From Streptomyces sp. NBC_00457 (GTDB lineage: Bacteria > Actinomycetota > Actinomycetes > Streptomycetales > Streptomycetaceae), in contig NZ_CP107905.1 in assembly GCF_036014015.1 (NCBI RefSeq), positions 7,998,001-8,062,000 of the forward strand: a stretch of DNA of 64,000 bases. The letters run 5' to 3'. The notes beneath the pieces are model-generated. The model was given only the letters and a program-made list of their open reading frames with translations, did no database searches and was not told where the DNA came from. Every line of letters begins with the position of its first letter. Position 1 is the stretch's first letter. The position numbers were made by a program, and so were the translations under genes. This document shows, piece by piece, positions 45,654-54,803 of the stretch.

Positions 45654-46469
45654 ATGCCGTCCCTAACCGACCCCGACTTCCTCGAAAGCACGGCCGACCG
45701 CCTCGCCGCCCTCCCCACCGTCCAGGCGGTCGCCCTCGGCGGCTCCCGCGCCCAGGGCACGCACACGTCGGAGAGTGACTGGGACCTGGCCGTCTACTAC
45801 CGCGGCCCCTTCGACCCCGCCGACCTCCGCGCCGTCGGCTGGGAGGGCGAAGTCTCAGAGGTGGGCGGCTGGGGTGGCGGGGTGTTCAACGGCGGCGCGT
45901 GGCTGACGATCGACGGGCGGCGCGTCGATGTGCACTATCGCGATCTCGACGTCGTGGAGCGGGAGTTGGCGGAGGCGCAGGAGGGGCGGTTCCGGGTGGA
46001 GCCGTTGCTGTTCCATCTTGCGGGGATTCCGAGCTACTTGGTGGTGGCGGAGTTGGCGGTCAACTGGGTGCTGAGGGGTGAACTGCCCCGACCGGCGACC
46101 TATCCGGAGAAGCTGCGCCGTGCGGCGAACGACCGCTGGTACGGCACCGCCCAGGCGACCCTCGCCTACGCCGGAACCAACCATGCGCCCGCGGGTCGTC
46201 GTACGGAGGTCGCGGGTGCCATCGCGGTCGCGGCTGTTCAGGCGGGGCACGCCGTGCTCGCGGCCCGAGGGGAGTGGGTGACGAACGAGAAGCGACTGTT
46301 GGAGCGGGCGGACCTGCGGGGGGTCGACGACATCATCGCCTCCATCGGAGTGACCCCCGATGCGATGGGGCGAGCCGTAGCAGCGGCGGAATCGCTCTTG
46401 CGGGCGCGTGTCTCACCGCTGAGGGGGGATCACCCGTCCACTCCTGACCGGGAACCCTTGGACGGTTGA
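45654..46469 (+). CDS. Nucleotidyltransferase-domain protein
   Basis: A 271-residue protein of the DNA polymerase beta-like nucleotidyltransferase fold (kanamycin nucleotidyltransferase/MNT type). The active-site motif is GGSRAQGTHTSESDWDL, with the metal-binding D-x-D, and a third Asp in RRVDVHYRD. A C-terminal helical domain resembles the substrate-binding part of aminoglycoside nucleotidyltransferases. It lies 54 bp after the TIR-STAND gene on the same strand. It could modify an antibiotic, or be part of the conflict locus. The ATG has TACGCT six bases upstream. Confidence 0.87.
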   Translation: MPSLTDPDFLESTADRLAALPTVQAVALGGSRAQGTHTSESDWDLAVYYRGPFDPADLRAVGWEGEVSEVGGWGGGVFNGGAWLTIDGRRVDVHYRDLDVVERELAEAQEGRFRVEPLLFHLAGIPSYLVVAELAVNWVLRGELPRPATYPEKLRRAANDRWYGTAQATLAYAGTNHAPAGRRTEVAGAIAVAAVQAGHAVLAARGEWVTNEKRLLERADLRGVDDIIASIGVTPDAMGRAVAAAESLLRARVSPLRGDHPSTPDREPLDG

Positions 46470-46633
46470 TTGCGTTCATAAAGATCGCGCTCTTCCTGCC
46501 AACCGTCACACTCCCGAAATACGACCGTTCCATCCCCTCCAGGAACCCGATCTACCGTGGGAGCCACACACCCCAAAGCCCGGCCACCGTCGCCCGAAGG
46601 CAAAGCCCGCGCCCTCGTCCCGACAGGAGCCCC

Positions 46634-48496
46634 GTGTCACGCCCCGCGTTCGCGTCGTTCGTCCTCCCGCCCTGGCTCGCCCATGCTCTCCGTGCTCAGC
46701 GCGGGCCGGTGCCCTGGATGGCGGTGACGCGTGGGGCGCTGTCCGCCGGTCCGCTTCTGCTCCTGGCCGTCCTGTTCGACCGTGCCTCACTCGGTGTCGT
46801 CGCCGCCGTCGCCGCCATGCTCGCCGGGATCAATGACCGGCCGGGGAGCCGGCGGGCGTCTGTCAGGCGGCTCGGGGTGCCAGCGGTCGCGGGGGCGGGC
46901 GGGATGCTCGTCGGGACGTACGCCGGTCACGGCACGGGCGTCTTCGTGCTGACCTTGATCCTCACCGGCCTCGGGCTCGTCGCCGGAGGCATCAGTGCCG
47001 TCGGCCCCGTCGCCTCCTCCGCCGGTACGCAGCTGCTGGTCGCGGCCGCCATCGGGGCCGGGATGCCGTTGCCCGAGCCGGGGTGGCTGCGGGCCCTTGC
47101 CTTCGTCGCCGGAGCGGGATGGCTGCTCGCGCTGCGGCTGCTCCTTCCCACGCCCGGTGCGATCGTCGGGGACTATCGGTTCGACGGGGAGCGGAAGGCC
47201 GTCGCCGCTGTGTACGACGCCGTCGCCGGACTTCTCGATGCCGTCGGGTCCTCCGCGGCGACCGCCCGTCGCGTCTCCCTCACCGCCGCCCTCGATCATG
47301 CGCAGGACGCTCTCGCCGGGCCACGGCTGCGCCGGTACGCCAGTTCCGCGGCCGAGCGGCGGCTGCGGGCGCAGTACGCCGCGGCGCTGCCCCTCGCGGA
47401 GGCGGCGACCGCGTTGGCCTGGGGCGGGGAGAGTGTGTCGGCGCGTGCCTCCGAAGGTCCCCGTCGGCTCGCTGCCGCCGTGCGCGGGAACACGCACACC
47501 GGGCCGTTGCCCGCGCCCAACCGGTCCGCGCCCGCGCTGCGTGCCCTCGATGACGCCCTCCTGCACGCTGCCGAGGTGTTCGACCAGGGCGAGGGCCGCG
47601 ACCTGCACACCCGTCGGCGGTCCCCGCGGGCGCTCCTCCACAGCGTCTTCGGGGCCGGCGGGCGGGAGTACGGGTTGCGCGTCGCCCTGTGCTTCGGGGC
47701 CAGCGCCGCCATCGCCCAAGCGCTGCATCACGCCCAGTGGTACGGGCAGCACGAGCACTGGTACTGGCTGCCCGCGACCGCCGTCTTCCTCGTCAAGCCC
47801 GACCTCGGGCCGCTCGTCTCACGCGTTCTGTGCCGGGCCGCGGGGACGGTCCTCGGAGCTGTCGTCTTCGCCGGATTCGCCGCGGTGCTGCCTCAGCCAG
47901 GAGGGCTCATCGCGCTCGTGGCTCTCAGCGGTGCCCTCATTCCCGTCGCCACGCGGCACTTCGCTGCCCAGACCGCCGTCGTCACCGTTCTCGTCCTCGC
48001 CCTGGTGATGGTCGGCGGTGAGCCCCCGGCCTCCTGGAGCCGCATCGGCGAGACGCTGCTGGCCTGTGCCATCGTGCTGGTCGTGGGGCACCTGCCGATG
48101 CCGGGGCAGCGCGGTGGAGGAGTGCGGGCCCGGCTGGTGGCGGCGGAGGATGCGGCGCACGCCTATCTGACACACGTCCTGAACGGCTCGGACTCCCGCC
48201 CCCTCCGCTGGACCCTCCGCCGCGAGGCCTACCGCACGCTTGCCGAAGCCCGTACCGCCATCGCCCTCGCCGCCGCCGAACTCCCCGCCCTCGCCCGGCA
48301 CTCGGAAGGCGCCGACGAGATCGTCCTCGTACTCGAACGGATCGTCGACACCACCACGGCGTGCGCCGTGCACCTCGACGACTCCGGCCGGCTCACCGCG
48401 CGGCACACCGAGCGCCTCGCCGCCCTCCTCGACGAACTCGCCGCGCACCGGGAGCGGGTAGGCATACCCACGCCCGAGCTGCCCCTCGCCGTCTGA
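46634..48496 (+). CDS. FUSC-family membrane protein
   Basis: A 620-residue membrane protein with two clusters of hydrophobic helices (about 30-165 and 335-480) around a cytoplasmic region, in the FUSC/aromatic-acid exporter (AaeB/YccS) pattern. The conserved part of the second cluster is HEHWYWLPATAVFLVKPDLGP. The GTG at 46634 is preferred because AGGAG lies six bases upstream. The 164-bp region before it has no coding signal. It is probably an efflux permease; the substrate is unknown. Confidence 0.88.
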   Translation: MSRPAFASFVLPPWLAHALRAQRGPVPWMAVTRGALSAGPLLLLAVLFDRASLGVVAAVAAMLAGINDRPGSRRASVRRLGVPAVAGAGGMLVGTYAGHGTGVFVLTLILTGLGLVAGGISAVGPVASSAGTQLLVAAAIGAGMPLPEPGWLRALAFVAGAGWLLALRLLLPTPGAIVGDYRFDGERKAVAAVYDAVAGLLDAVGSSAATARRVSLTAALDHAQDALAGPRLRRYASSAAERRLRAQYAAALPLAEAATALAWGGESVSARASEGPRRLAAAVRGNTHTGPLPAPNRSAPALRALDDALLHAAEVFDQGEGRDLHTRRRSPRALLHSVFGAGGREYGLRVALCFGASAAIAQALHHAQWYGQHEHWYWLPATAVFLVKPDLGPLVSRVLCRAAGTVLGAVVFAGFAAVLPQPGGLIALVALSGALIPVATRHFAAQTAVVTVLVLALVMVGGEPPASWSRIGETLLACAIVLVVGHLPMPGQRGGGVRARLVAAEDAAHAYLTHVLNGSDSRPLRWTLRREAYRTLAEARTAIALAAAELPALARHSEGADEIVLVLERIVDTTTACAVHLDDSGRLTARHTERLAALLDELAAHRERVGIPTPELPLAV

Positions 48497-48534
48497 GCGG
48501 GCCCGGTGAAGTCCGCTGCGGTTCGGCAGGCTCC

Positions 48535-48573
48535 GAAGGGGCGCGGGGCTGTGTCAATGTGCGGCTCCGCCGC
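48535..48573 (+). repeat. Dispersed intergenic repeat, long subtype (copy C)
   Basis: GAAGGGGCGCGGGGCTGTGT then CAATGTGCGGCTCCGCCGC, with a GCGG-CTCCG-CCGC hairpin. It lies between the ends of the convergent FUSC and EEP genes and matches copy D at 52230-52310 base for base over most of its length. Confidence 0.8.
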
Positions 48574-48635
48574 CGATGGGGGTCCCCGCTCGAACGAAGC
48601 CGTGAGTGGCACCGTCCTCTGAGAGAATCCACGCC

Positions 48636-49589
48636 TCAGTCCCCGACCCGCACCCACACCGGCGCATGGTCCGACCCCGGCTTCCCGCGTCGAGCCGCAG
48701 GGTCCGGCCCCACGGACGGCAACCGGGGCGTGTCCGCACCCGGCAGCCCCGTCCCCGCCTCCGACACCCGCCGGACCAGACGGTGGCTGACCAGCACGTG
48801 GTCGATCAGCTCGAGCCGCCCGGAGTTGATGCGCGAGAAGCGCCGTTCGGCCGGTATGAGTGGGGCGACGTCCCACAGGCGGGCCGCGTCTCCGTTGTCG
48901 CCCATCTTGAAGCCGGGCGTGCCGATCTCGGAGCCGGGCGGGCCGAGCAGGATCTGTGTGGTGGCCGCCTGCACCTCGTCGTTCAGGTCGCCCAGTACGA
49001 CCACGTCCCGCTCGCGGCCGTCGCCCGCCAGCAACTCGTCCGCGAGCGCCCGCAGCGCCGTCGCCTCGGCCGCCCGCCGGTACAGCGCATACGCCCCGAA
49101 CCGCGCCCGCTCGCCCTCGTCGCGCGCGTGGAAGCGGCCTCCGGGGAAGGTCAGCAGCTTCGACTTCAGATGGCAGACCGCCACCCGCAACGGCCCCGCT
49201 TCCGTCGTCGTCTCCACCGCCAGGAAACCCCGGCCCGCCGCCGACACCACTGTGCCGTCGTCGGCCACCTGCACCGGGCGCAGCTTCGGCGGGAACGCCG
49301 TCGTGTCGGCCAGCACCTCGATCGGCGTCCGGCTGAGGAAGCCGACCCGTATGCCGCGGCTGTCGCCGTGCTGGGAGAGCGCGGTGTGCCAGGTGCCGCC
49401 CACCATCGCGATCAGGTCTTGCAACGCCGTGTCCTCCCCGACCTCCTGCACACCGAGCAGCGCCGGGTCGAGCTCCTTGATCACGTTCGCGAGGGCGGCC
49501 AGCTTCGTCTCGTACGCGGCCTTGTCCTTCGGGCCGGACGGGCCGCCGGGCAGAAAGAGGTTCTCCAGGTTCCAGGTGCCGATCAGCAT
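48636..49589 (-). CDS. Endonuclease/exonuclease/phosphatase (EEP) family protein
   Basis: A 317-residue member of the DNase I-like EEP superfamily. Motifs are GTWNLENLF, VQEVGED, CHLKSK, VLGDLNDE and the final GSDHAPVWV. These residues bind the metal and the phosphate. The ATG at 49589 follows AAAGGAG at six bases, so the longer ATG at 49613 is unlikely. The substrate may be a nucleic acid or a phosphoester. No signal peptide is visible. Confidence 0.9.
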   Translation of the reverse strand: MLIGTWNLENLFLPGGPSGPKDKAAYETKLAALANVIKELDPALLGVQEVGEDTALQDLIAMVGGTWHTALSQHGDSRGIRVGFLSRTPIEVLADTTAFPPKLRPVQVADDGTVVSAAGRGFLAVETTTEAGPLRVAVCHLKSKLLTFPGGRFHARDEGERARFGAYALYRRAAEATALRALADELLAGDGRERDVVVLGDLNDEVQAATTQILLGPPGSEIGTPGFKMGDNGDAARLWDVAPLIPAERRFSRINSGRLELIDHVLVSHRLVRRVSEAGTGLPGADTPRLPSVGPDPAARRGKPGSDHAPVWVRVGD

Positions 49590-49727
49590 GCCGGGCTCCT
49601 TTCCAGAAGCCATCGGTGCGGGCTGTGGTGAGGCCAGGGTGACCGCACGGGCCCGCCCACGACAGGGCCGCGACGGGATGCGCGGTTCGGCTCACGTCAC
49701 CGCACGACACCGTCGTACGTTGGCCCA

Positions 49728-51086
49728 ATGACGCCTTCTCCCGTGGAAGCTGATCTCATCATCACCGGATGCGCCGTCCTCGTGCACGACGATCACGAGC
49801 GGATCGGGTTCGAGGAAGACGCCGCCATCGTCGTACGGGACGGTCTCGTCGAGGCGGTCACCAGCGCTGCCGACGCCGGAGGGCTGGCGGCGCGGGAACG
49901 GATCGACGCCCGCGGACAGGTCGCCATGCCCGGGCTCGTCAACTGCCACACACACGCCCCGATGGTCGCGCTGCGCGGTGTCGCCGAGGACCTGCCGACC
50001 GAGGAGTGGTTCAACGACGTCGTTTGGCCCATCGAGTCCAACCTCACCGAAAAGGACGTGGAGTTGGGGGCGCGGCTCGCCTGCGCCGAGATGATCCGCG
50101 GCGGTGTCACCTGCTTCGCCGATCACTACTTCGCCATGGACGCGGTCGCCGCCGTGGTCGACGAATGCGGGATGCGGGCGCATCTCGGCGAGGCCTTCTT
50201 CTCCTCCCAGGGTCCTCAAGGGCGGGAGAAGTCCCTGGAGTTCGCGCTGCGGCACCGGGGAGGCTCGAGCGGCCGTATCACCACCACCCTCGCCCCGCAC
50301 GCCCCCTACACCGTCGACGACGCCGACCTCGCCGCCACCGCCGCACTCGCCCGCGAGCACGGCCTCCCCGTCCACATCCACGCCGCCGAGAACCGCGACC
50401 AGGCCGACACCAGCCTCGCCCGCCACGGCCGTACCCCCATCGACGTCCTCGCCGCCACCGGGCTCCTCGACACCGACCTCCTCATCGCCCACGGCACCGG
50501 CATCCTCGACCGCGACCTGCCCGTCCTGGAGCGCGCCGGCGGACGCATCGCCGTCGCCTCCGCCCCGCGCGGCTATCTCAAGTTCGCCTGGCCCGACACC
50601 ACACCCGTGCGCGCGCTGTACGACATCGGCGTCCCCGTCGGACTTGCCACGGACGGCGCCGCCTCCAACAACTCCCTCGACGTATGGGAGTCGATGGCGC
50701 TCACCGCCCTCATCCAGAAGTCGACCCAGGGCGATCCGCGCTGGCTGACGTCCCGTCAAGCCCTGCACCACGCGACGCTGCAGAGCGCACGGGCCGTCGG
50801 GCTGGGGGCCGAGCTGGGCAGCATCGCACCGGGCCGCCGCGCGGACATCATCCTCGTCGACCTCACCGGCCCGCACACCCAGCCCGTGCACGATCTCGCC
50901 GCGACGCTGGTGCACAGCGCGCGGTCCGCCGACGTCCGTACGACGATCGTCGACGGCCGGGTCCTGATGCGTGACCGTGAGCTGTTGACGCTGGATGTGG
51001 CCGCGGTGGTGGGGGAGCTGGGGGAGCGGCTGCCCGGACTGCTGGACCGGAGCCACGGCAAGCGGATCCAGGAATACGACACGTAA
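49728..51086 (+). CDS. Amidohydrolase (MTA/SAH deaminase-like, TRZ/ATZ family)
   Basis: A 452-residue metal-dependent deaminase. The metal site is built from CHTHAPM, the second-strand HIHAAE, HGTG and DGAASNNSLD. The C-terminal beta-sandwich ends with RTTIVDGRVLM. The closest known families are 5'-methylthioadenosine/S-adenosylhomocysteine deaminase and SsnA/AtzA-type hydrolases; the exact substrate cannot be read. The ATG at 49728 has TACGTT six bases upstream and no ribosome binding site, which suggests a leaderless mRNA. Confidence 0.92.
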   Translation: MTPSPVEADLIITGCAVLVHDDHERIGFEEDAAIVVRDGLVEAVTSAADAGGLAARERIDARGQVAMPGLVNCHTHAPMVALRGVAEDLPTEEWFNDVVWPIESNLTEKDVELGARLACAEMIRGGVTCFADHYFAMDAVAAVVDECGMRAHLGEAFFSSQGPQGREKSLEFALRHRGGSSGRITTTLAPHAPYTVDDADLAATAALAREHGLPVHIHAAENRDQADTSLARHGRTPIDVLAATGLLDTDLLIAHGTGILDRDLPVLERAGGRIAVASAPRGYLKFAWPDTTPVRALYDIGVPVGLATDGAASNNSLDVWESMALTALIQKSTQGDPRWLTSRQALHHATLQSARAVGLGAELGSIAPGRRADIILVDLTGPHTQPVHDLAATLVHSARSADVRTTIVDGRVLMRDRELLTLDVAAVVGELGERLPGLLDRSHGKRIQEYDT

Positions 51087-51165
51087 GAAAATTCCTCAAG
51101 CAGCGATGAGTTCCGCCGTCGCCTCCGGTCACCAACCCAGAACGGATCGTTGCACTGGAGGGGTC

Positions 51166-51855
51166 ATGTCGCTTCCGGAGATCGTGACGCGTGACGCATG
51201 GCGTGCGGCACGTGCCGAACTGCTGCTCAAGGAGAAGGCGGCCACGCGCGCGAGGGATGTGCTGAACGCCGAGCGGCGCGGGCTGCCGATGGTCGAGGTC
51301 GACGCGGAGTACGTGTTCGAGGGCGGCGACGGCAAGGCCACGCTGCTGGACCTCTTCGAGGGGCGGCAACAACTCGTCGTCTACCACTTCATGTTCGCGC
51401 CGGAATGGGACGCGGGCTGCCGCAGCTGCTCCGCGTTCCTTGACCAGATAGGGCATCTCGCGCATCTGCACGCGCGCGGGACGACGTTCGCGGCGGTGTC
51501 CCGGGCGCCGTACACGAAGATCCTGCCGTTCAAGGCGCGGATGGGCTGGACGCTGCCCTGGTACTCGTCGTACGGCGGCGACTTCAACCACGACTTCGAG
51601 GTGACGTTGGAGCACGAGGGGGAGCTGTCCGAGCGGCCCGGCGTCAGTTGCTTCCTGCGGGACCGTGATCGCGTCTTCCACACTTACTCGACGTACGAAC
51701 GCGGGCTCGACGGACTCGGATCGACCACCAGCCTGCTGGATCTGACCGCACTGGGGCGGCAGGAGGAGTGGGAGGAGCCCAAGGGGCGCGCGTCGGCTCT
51801 CGGTGCGCCTGCGGGCAGTGAGCGCATTCGGTATCACGATGAGTACGAAGACTGA
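51166..51855 (+). CDS. DUF899 thioredoxin-like protein
   Basis: A 229-residue protein of the DUF899 (AhpC/TSA-like) family. The conserved core is YHFMFAPEWDAGCRSCSAFLD, with a CxxC pair in the thioredoxin-like active-site position, followed by FAAVSRAPYTKI and LPWYSSYGGDFNHDF. It is a putative oxidoreductase of unknown substrate. The ATG at 51166 follows GGAGGGG. Confidence 0.92.
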   Translation: MSLPEIVTRDAWRAARAELLLKEKAATRARDVLNAERRGLPMVEVDAEYVFEGGDGKATLLDLFEGRQQLVVYHFMFAPEWDAGCRSCSAFLDQIGHLAHLHARGTTFAAVSRAPYTKILPFKARMGWTLPWYSSYGGDFNHDFEVTLEHEGELSERPGVSCFLRDRDRVFHTYSTYERGLDGLGSTTSLLDLTALGRQEEWEEPKGRASALGAPAGSERIRYHDEYED

Positions 51856-52008
51856 CGCGCAGAGTGATTGTTTGTCCGAAATGCTGAGAGAGTCCTCACA
51901 GCCTGTGGTGGACGAGTGTCAACTACGTCTCAGTACCGTCACTTCGCGAGGCGTTCACCCCGACTTTGGCGTTTAACTCTATGAGTCAGCGCTACATGGA
52001 GGTGCAGG

Positions 52009-52194
52009 GTGAACGGGCGAACGGTGCTCGAGAGCTTTCCCGCAGGCGGGCCGCGAGGTTCCTGGCCGGCGGAGGAGTTCGCGCAGGCGCAGCGTCTGAA
52101 GGGCCTGCCCGCGGAAGTCGTGATGGACCTCGCCACGGACTCGTTCCTGGTGATCCTCCGGGGCGGTGACGCCGTCACGGACATCGCGGCGTGA
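52009..52194 (+). CDS. Small protein (61 aa) of unknown function
   Basis: A GTG start at 52009 with an excellent ribosome binding site (TGGAGG, six bases) and normal codon bias supports a real gene. The protein is soluble, with a Gly/Pro-rich first third and a segment GLPAEVVMDLATDSFLVIL in the second half that looks like a strand-forming core. I do not recognise the family. The upstream 153 bp (51856-52008) is locally AT-rich and may hold the promoter. It converges with the ABC exporter gene across repeat copy D. Confidence 0.65.
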   Translation: MNGRTVLESFPAGGPRGSWPAEEFAQAQRLKGLPAEVVMDLATDSFLVILRGGDAVTDIAA

Positions 52195-52229
52195 TGGCTC
52201 CGCCGGACGAGCCGCGATGTGCCGTCTGT

Positions 52230-52310
52230 CGTCTGCGGGCTCGTCGTGGCTGGTCGCGCCCCGCGGCGGAGCCGCATATCGACACAGCCCCGCGCCCCTT
52301 CGGGGGCGCT
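52230..52310 (-). repeat. Dispersed intergenic repeat, long subtype (copy D)
   Basis: On the minus strand this runs GAAGGGGCGCGGGGCTGTGT, CGATATGCGGCTCCGCCGC, then GCGCGACCAGCCACGACGAG. It thus combines the long-subtype middle with the end of the short subtype. It fills the gap between the 61-aa gene and the stop of the ABC gene, and starts only three bases from that stop. Confidence 0.82.
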
Positions 52311-52312
52311 GC

Positions 52313-54253
52313 CTAGCTCGCCTTCGGTACCGGTGTCGTGAACTGGTCCGCCTGGAGCGAGTACAGCTCCGCGTAGACGCCGCCGGTGGCGAGCAGTTCG
52401 TCCGGGGTGCCGGACTCCACCAGACGGCCCTGGTCGAGGACGTGCACCAGGTCCGCGTGGCGGACGGATGCCAGTCGGTGGGTGATGAGGATGACTGTCT
52501 GGCCGGTGGAGGCCAGGGCGCGGATCTTCTCGAAGACCTCCAGCTCGGCCCGCGCGTCCAGCGCCGCCGTCGGCTCGTCGACGATCAGGATGCTGCCGCG
52601 CCGGTAGGCCGCCCGCGCGATGCCGAGCCGCTGCCACTGGCCGCCGGACAGCTCGTGTCCGCCGCTGAAGTGCCGGGCCAACAGGGTGTCCAGACCCCGC
52701 GGCAGATCGGCGACCACGTCCTCGGCGCCCGCCTCGGCCACCGATGCGGCCAGACGTTCCTCGGTGAGGGGCGCGGAGGAGCGGCCGACGGCCACATTCA
52801 CGCGGGCCGTGAACGGCCAGCGCTTGAAGTCCTGCGCCACCATCGCGATGCGCTCGGCGAGTTGATGCCGGTCCGCGCCCGCCGCGTCGACGCCGTCCCA
52901 CAGGATCCGGCCCCGGTCCGGCGTGTACAGGCCCGAGAGCAGCTTCACCAGGGTCGTCTTGCCGGAGCCGTTCTCGCCGACGAGCGCCACGATGCGGCCG
53001 AGCGGGATGGTCAGCGTGACGTCGTCCAGGGCCGGGCGCGTGGACTCACCCGGGTAGCTGAACGACACGTTCTCGAAGTGGATCTCGCGGGGCGCCTCCG
53101 GGAGCGCGTCGCCGCCGACCGGGATCGCCCGTTCGGCCGCCTCGACGTACAGGCGTTGCAGATCGCCCACGAACAGCGCCTCCTCGTGGAGCGCGTTGAC
53201 CTCCAGGACGAGGGTGTCGAGGCTGGAGGAGCCGGTGCGGATCGCGATCACGGCCGTGCCCGCGACGGACAGGGCCATCGCCCCGGCGAGCAGCAGCCCG
53301 CCGAGCGTGGCATACGTCGCCACCGTCGCGATGCCTGTCCACGCCGCCGCGAACAGCCCCGTACGGGCCGCCAGCCGCGCCAGCCGGGCCTGTTCCGCCT
53401 CCGCCGTCTCCGACATCGCCCGGAAGTGACGCAGCAGGAACGGGCCGACGCCGTGCAGCCGGATCTCCGGCGCCGCCGCGGGTTCGGTGAGCAGACTGCT
53501 GATCAGGTGCCCGGCGCGGGCGTGCTGCACCCAGGTGTGGAAGGACTCGTAGCGCCGCCGCGCGTTCGTCAGGGCGCTCCACGCGCTCGGCAGCGTCATC
53601 GTCGCCAGGAGCGGGAGCAGCGCCGGATGCAGGACGGTCAGCACACCGGCCGCCGCGATCAGCGAGATCATCGCGTTCACCACGCGGGTGCTGTACGAGA
53701 TCATGCGCCGGGCCGACTGAGCGCCGTACTGCGCGGTGTCCAGCAGCTTGTGGAACGTATGGTCCTCGATCGCGGCCAGCTCCACGGCCGCCGCCCGCTC
53801 CAGATACCGCTCGGTGGCCACGCGCTCCACCTTCGGCTCGAGCCGTCCGGTGGCGTACGTCGAGGCCGCCCGCAGCAGCGCCGATACGAACATCACGGCG
53901 GCCACCGTGATCAGCGCGGGGGCCGCTCCGCGCAGCCGGTCCTCGATGGCGCCGCCCGCCAGCAGCCGGCCCAGCACGCTGTTGACCGCGAGCAGACTCA
54001 CCGCCTGCGCCATACCCCGGGCGACCTCGGCGGCCAGCACGGTCCGCGCCGCCCGCCGGTCGGCCTGCCAGGCCAGCCGGAAACTGGAGGCCAGCATGCC
54101 GGGCAGCCGCGCCACCATGGCCCGGAAGTTCAGCTCCAGGAATGCGTCACGGTGCTGGTTCCAGCCCATGTCGTAGCGCAACGGGCCGCCGAAGAGCAAC
54201 TGCTCGGATTCGGAGACCTCGGATTTCCCCGCGTCGTGTTTCCTGCCGACCAC
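52313..54253 (-). CDS. ABC transporter, fused permease and ATPase (exporter type)
   Basis: A 646-residue half-transporter. The N-terminal 365 residues hold about five to six membrane helices. The ATPase has Walker A GENGSGKTT, signature LSGGQWQR, Walker B ILIVDEPTAALD and the switch His in ITHRLA. The GTG at 54253 follows GGGGGAGG at six bases. It is an exporter-type protein with a homodimer expected. There is no biosynthetic gene nearby that would name a substrate. Confidence 0.92.
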   Translation of the reverse strand: MVGRKHDAGKSEVSESEQLLFGGPLRYDMGWNQHRDAFLELNFRAMVARLPGMLASSFRLAWQADRRAARTVLAAEVARGMAQAVSLLAVNSVLGRLLAGGAIEDRLRGAAPALITVAAVMFVSALLRAASTYATGRLEPKVERVATERYLERAAAVELAAIEDHTFHKLLDTAQYGAQSARRMISYSTRVVNAMISLIAAAGVLTVLHPALLPLLATMTLPSAWSALTNARRRYESFHTWVQHARAGHLISSLLTEPAAAPEIRLHGVGPFLLRHFRAMSETAEAEQARLARLAARTGLFAAAWTGIATVATYATLGGLLLAGAMALSVAGTAVIAIRTGSSSLDTLVLEVNALHEEALFVGDLQRLYVEAAERAIPVGGDALPEAPREIHFENVSFSYPGESTRPALDDVTLTIPLGRIVALVGENGSGKTTLVKLLSGLYTPDRGRILWDGVDAAGADRHQLAERIAMVAQDFKRWPFTARVNVAVGRSSAPLTEERLAASVAEAGAEDVVADLPRGLDTLLARHFSGGHELSGGQWQRLGIARAAYRRGSILIVDEPTAALDARAELEVFEKIRALASTGQTVILITHRLASVRHADLVHVLDQGRLVESGTPDELLATGGVYAELYSLQADQFTTPVPKAS

Positions 54254-54359
54254 CGTGGACCTCCCCCGATCGTGGACGACGGCCACTATCGCGGGACATA
54301 TGCCCCTCGGGGAGAGCGCAGACGGGAGAGATCGAAGCACGCGGGCGTACGCCCTGTGC

Positions 54360-54803
54360 TTACGCGCTCACCGACCGCGACCAGACGGGGGTCGTGCCCG
54401 TCACCCGGCACAGGGCCAGATACAGCGGGATCGGCGGGGTGTACGGCACTTCGCCGTCCGGCCGGTGAATGAGGCCCGGGGCCTGCGGTGCGTCCGGGAT
54501 CAGGGCGCCGGTGGCATAGCGCACGGGGGCCGGCCACTCCAGGGCGTAGTCGGAGTCGGACGGAACGATCCACCACCAGTGCGCGTCGTCGGCGTAGACG
54601 CAGCCCACGCGGGGCAGCCGGGGCAGCACCAGCGGGCCGAGGCGGGCCGGCACCGCCACCGCGTCACAGCCCAGGGGGGCGGTCATGCCCTCGGGGACGG
54701 GGAGCCGCCGGGGTGCCGCGGGGGTGTGCAGTCCGCGGCGAAGGCGGACCACCGTGTCCAGGGTCAGTACCCGGCCGCCGCTGTGACCAGCGCCTACAGC
54801 CAT
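54360..54803 (-). CDS. Protein of unknown function (147 aa)
   Basis: A 147-residue ORF whose ATG at 54803 overlaps the end of the HATPase gene by ten bases, so it is translationally coupled to it. Distinctive parts are VYADDAHWWWIVPSDSDYALEWP and LIHRPDGEVPYTPPIPLYLA, given here as HWWWIVPSDSDY and RPDGEVPYTPPIPLY. There is no signal peptide or membrane helix. I do not recognise a function. The coupling and codon bias support it as real. Confidence 0.72.
   Translation of the reverse strand: MAVGAGHSGGRVLTLDTVVRLRRGLHTPAAPRRLPVPEGMTAPLGCDAVAVPARLGPLVLPRLPRVGCVYADDAHWWWIVPSDSDYALEWPAPVRYATGALIPDAPQAPGLIHRPDGEVPYTPPIPLYLALCRVTGTTPVWSRSVSA

Noticed and set aside
52009..54253. RiPP or lanthipeptide cluster (61-aa precursor plus ABC exporter)
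   Set aside because: No modifying enzyme nearby, no Ser/Thr/Cys-rich core in the small protein, and the genes are convergent rather than in one operon.
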